Of a stretch of DNA of 33,751 nucleotides, positions 32,458 through 33,751 are shown piece after piece. Source of the stretch: Vulcanimicrobiota bacterium (GTDB lineage Bacteria; Vulcanimicrobiota; Vulcanimicrobiia; Vulcanimicrobiales; Vulcanimicrobiaceae); assembly GCA_013036315.1 (NCBI GenBank), contig JAAXMC010000121.1:1-33751 (forward strand). The letters run 5' to 3'. The notes beneath the pieces are model-generated. The model did not search any database, was not told the origin of the DNA, and saw nothing but the letters and a program-made list of their open reading frames with translations. Positions within the stretch are counted from its first letter, which is position 1. Each line of letters opens with the position of its first letter. The position numbers and the translations under genes are program-made.

Positions 32458-33729
32458 TTACGCTTTGAAAGGGGCCAACGGTTCCGCCGAGTTCAGGGTT
32501 TCCCAGAGAAAGCCGAGAGCGGCGGTCGTGGCCCGCGACTGGATTCCCTCGCGGTCGCCGCTCAATTGCAAACGTCTCGTGCGCAGTCCGCTCGCATCGG
32601 CGATCCCCAGCCACACTAACCCTATCGGCTTTTCCGGGCTGCCGCCCGTAGGGCCGGCGATGCCGGTGATCGACAAGCCGATCGAAGACCCTAACTTCTC
32701 GCGAACGCCCGCTGCCATTTGCGCGGCGACTGCTTCGCTAACCGCGCCCGATCGCTCGAGTTCGTCCGCGCGTACGCCCAGCAGCGCACTCTTGACCGCG
32801 TTGTCATAGGATACGATGCCGCCGACGAAGCTTTTCGACGCGCCCGCAACGCTCGTGAGCGCCGCCGCGATCGAACCGCCCGTACACGACTCCGCAACCG
32901 CCAGCGTCCGCCGCGTCTGCTGCAGCAATACGTGGATGGCGCCCGGAAGCGTTTGATCGTCGACCCCGTAAATGTGCCCGTCGAGCCGCTCCAGCAGCTC
33001 GTGCTCGACCGGCGCGGTCAATGCGATCGCGTCGTCTTCGGAGGCCGCTTTCGCCATAATCTTCACGTCGCAGCGAAACTGGTGGGCGAGCACCGCGATC
33101 TTCGGATTCTCGAGCGTCGCGAACAGGTCCGCAATCCGGTGATCGATCTCCGACTCGGCGATGCCGATCGTGTGCAGCGTGCGCGTGCGGATATGCTGCG
33201 AGAGGTTGAACCTCCGGTGCAGCCACGGCAGCACGCCCTCAATGAGCATCGGTTTCATTTCGCGCGGAACGCCCGGCATGCTGGCAACGAACTTCTGATT
33301 TTTTGCGATCGCAATAAAGCCGGGCGCCGTACCCTCGTGATTTTCGAGCACGACCGCGCCCCGCGGAGCCAGGGCCTGCTTCCGGTTGTTTTCGCGCATC
33401 CGGCGGCCACTTTTCTCAAAGACCTTTTCCATCGCGCGGAGCGACGGCTCGTGCAGCTCCGCGTCCACCTCGAGCGCGTCACAGACCGCTTCCTTCGTCA
33501 GATCGTCGACCGTCGGCCCTAGGCCGCCGGTCGTAATGACGCCGTCAGCGCGCTGCAGCGCCGCGCGGACCGCGGCTGCGATACGTTCGCGGTTATCGCC
33601 GACGGCGTGCGTCGCGAATACGTCGACGCCGTTCTCGGCGAGCTTGCTCGCGATGTAGGGAGTATTCGTGTCGACGAGCTGGCCGAGCAGCATCTCCGTG
33701 CCGACGGCGATGATTTCAACCGACGCCAC
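32458..33729 (-). CDS. cinA: CinA family protein (ADP-ribose pyrophosphatase / nicotinamide-nucleotide amidase)
   Basis: This 423-residue protein has both CinA domains. The N-terminal MoaB/MogA-like COG1058 domain has EIIAVGTEMLLGQLVDTNT and ITTGGLGPTVDDLTKEAV. The C-terminal PncC-like domain has AESCTGG at 279-285 and SFVGGIVSYDNAVKSALLGV. Family members recycle pyridine nucleotides by hydrolysing ADP-ribose and deamidating NMN; the old name 'competence/damage-inducible' comes from pneumococcus. The GTG start shares one base with the stop codon of the gene upstream (TAGTG). Confidence 0.95.
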   Translation of the reverse strand: MASVEIIAVGTEMLLGQLVDTNTPYIASKLAENGVDVFATHAVGDNRERIAAAVRAALQRADGVITTGGLGPTVDDLTKEAVCDALEVDAELHEPSLRAMEKVFEKSGRRMRENNRKQALAPRGAVVLENHEGTAPGFIAIAKNQKFVASMPGVPREMKPMLIEGVLPWLHRRFNLSQHIRTRTLHTIGIAESEIDHRIADLFATLENPKIAVLAHQFRCDVKIMAKAASEDDAIALTAPVEHELLERLDGHIYGVDDQTLPGAIHVLLQQTRRTLAVAESCTGGSIAAALTSVAGASKSFVGGIVSYDNAVKSALLGVRADELERSGAVSEAVAAQMAAGVREKLGSSIGLSITGIAGPTGGSPEKPIGLVWLGIADASGLRTRRLQLSGDREGIQSRATTAALGFLWETLNSAEPLAPFKA

Positions 33730-33751
33730 TATTCTTTTTCGAACCAGCCGG
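33729..33751 (-). CDS. C-terminal end of an upstream gene (cut by window edge)
   Basis: The frame ending in G-W-F-E-K-E and TAG overlaps the cinA start by one base, the spacing expected for an operon partner. Six residues are too few to name it. pgsA or rimO often precede cinA, but nothing here confirms either. Confidence 0.4.

Overview
The window is about 33.8 kb of GC-rich bacterial chromosome with almost no non-coding space. It has many GTG starts and many start/stop overlaps of 4 bp or less. The gene families point to a diderm bacterium: an exported alpha-2-macroglobulin, a CBM9/beta-barrel protein, lipoproteins, a copper-amine-oxidase-type stalk domain and M56/BlaI regulation. The mixture would fit an uncultured lineage such as Candidatus Eremiobacterota, but that placement is my inference and the window holds no rRNA or other phylogenetic marker beyond housekeeping proteins.

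Layout. (1) 1-1493, minus strand: rpsU, yqeY and a truncated NfeD/ClpP-class membrane protease, driven by a clear promoter at 1549-1577. (2) 1494-1909: a gene-free stretch with a terminator-like hairpin and that promoter. (3) 1910-11803, minus: alpha-2-macroglobulin, a HIT hydrolase, a DppA-like lipoprotein, a stalk-domain surface protein and two glycosyltransferases. (4) 11763-13025: a tnpB-only IS200/IS605-type element with hairpins at both ends, lodged between pyrG and the GT2 gene. (5) 13026-16776, minus: rpmE, prfA, prmC and pyrG, with a near-leaderless promoter in front of rpmE. (6) 16900-17409, plus: a small exported protein of unknown function. (7) 17406-19195, minus: leuC and leuD. 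(8) 19259-25568, plus: a six-gene overlapping operon of MetY-type sulfhydrylase, CoA-binding protein, LuxE-like acyl-protein synthetase, LuxC-like acyl reductase, class III aminotransferase and Gfo/Idh oxidoreductase. (9) 25565-30753, minus: a four-gene unit of BlaI repressor, M56 (BlaR1-like) sensor, a secreted repeat protein and a CBM9/beta-barrel protein, preceded by a 9+9 bp palindromic operator. (10) 30826-33751, minus: a subtilisin-type lipoprotein, cinA and the last codons of another gene.

Two regions look most like undescribed systems. The BlaI/M56 operon encodes the same 28-29 residue 'DHGV' repeat both at the C-terminus of the sensor and in the secreted protein next to it, and ends with a likely outer-membrane barrel. 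The LuxE/LuxC/aminotransferase/oxidoreductase operon has the parts to turn a carboxylic acid into an aldehyde and then an amine. Smaller surprises are a prfA gene whose only plausible start is CTG, a tandemly repeated 5' end of the HIT gene, a TnpB element that seems to supply the start codon of the next gene, and palindromic repeats inserted in frame in the M56 gene.
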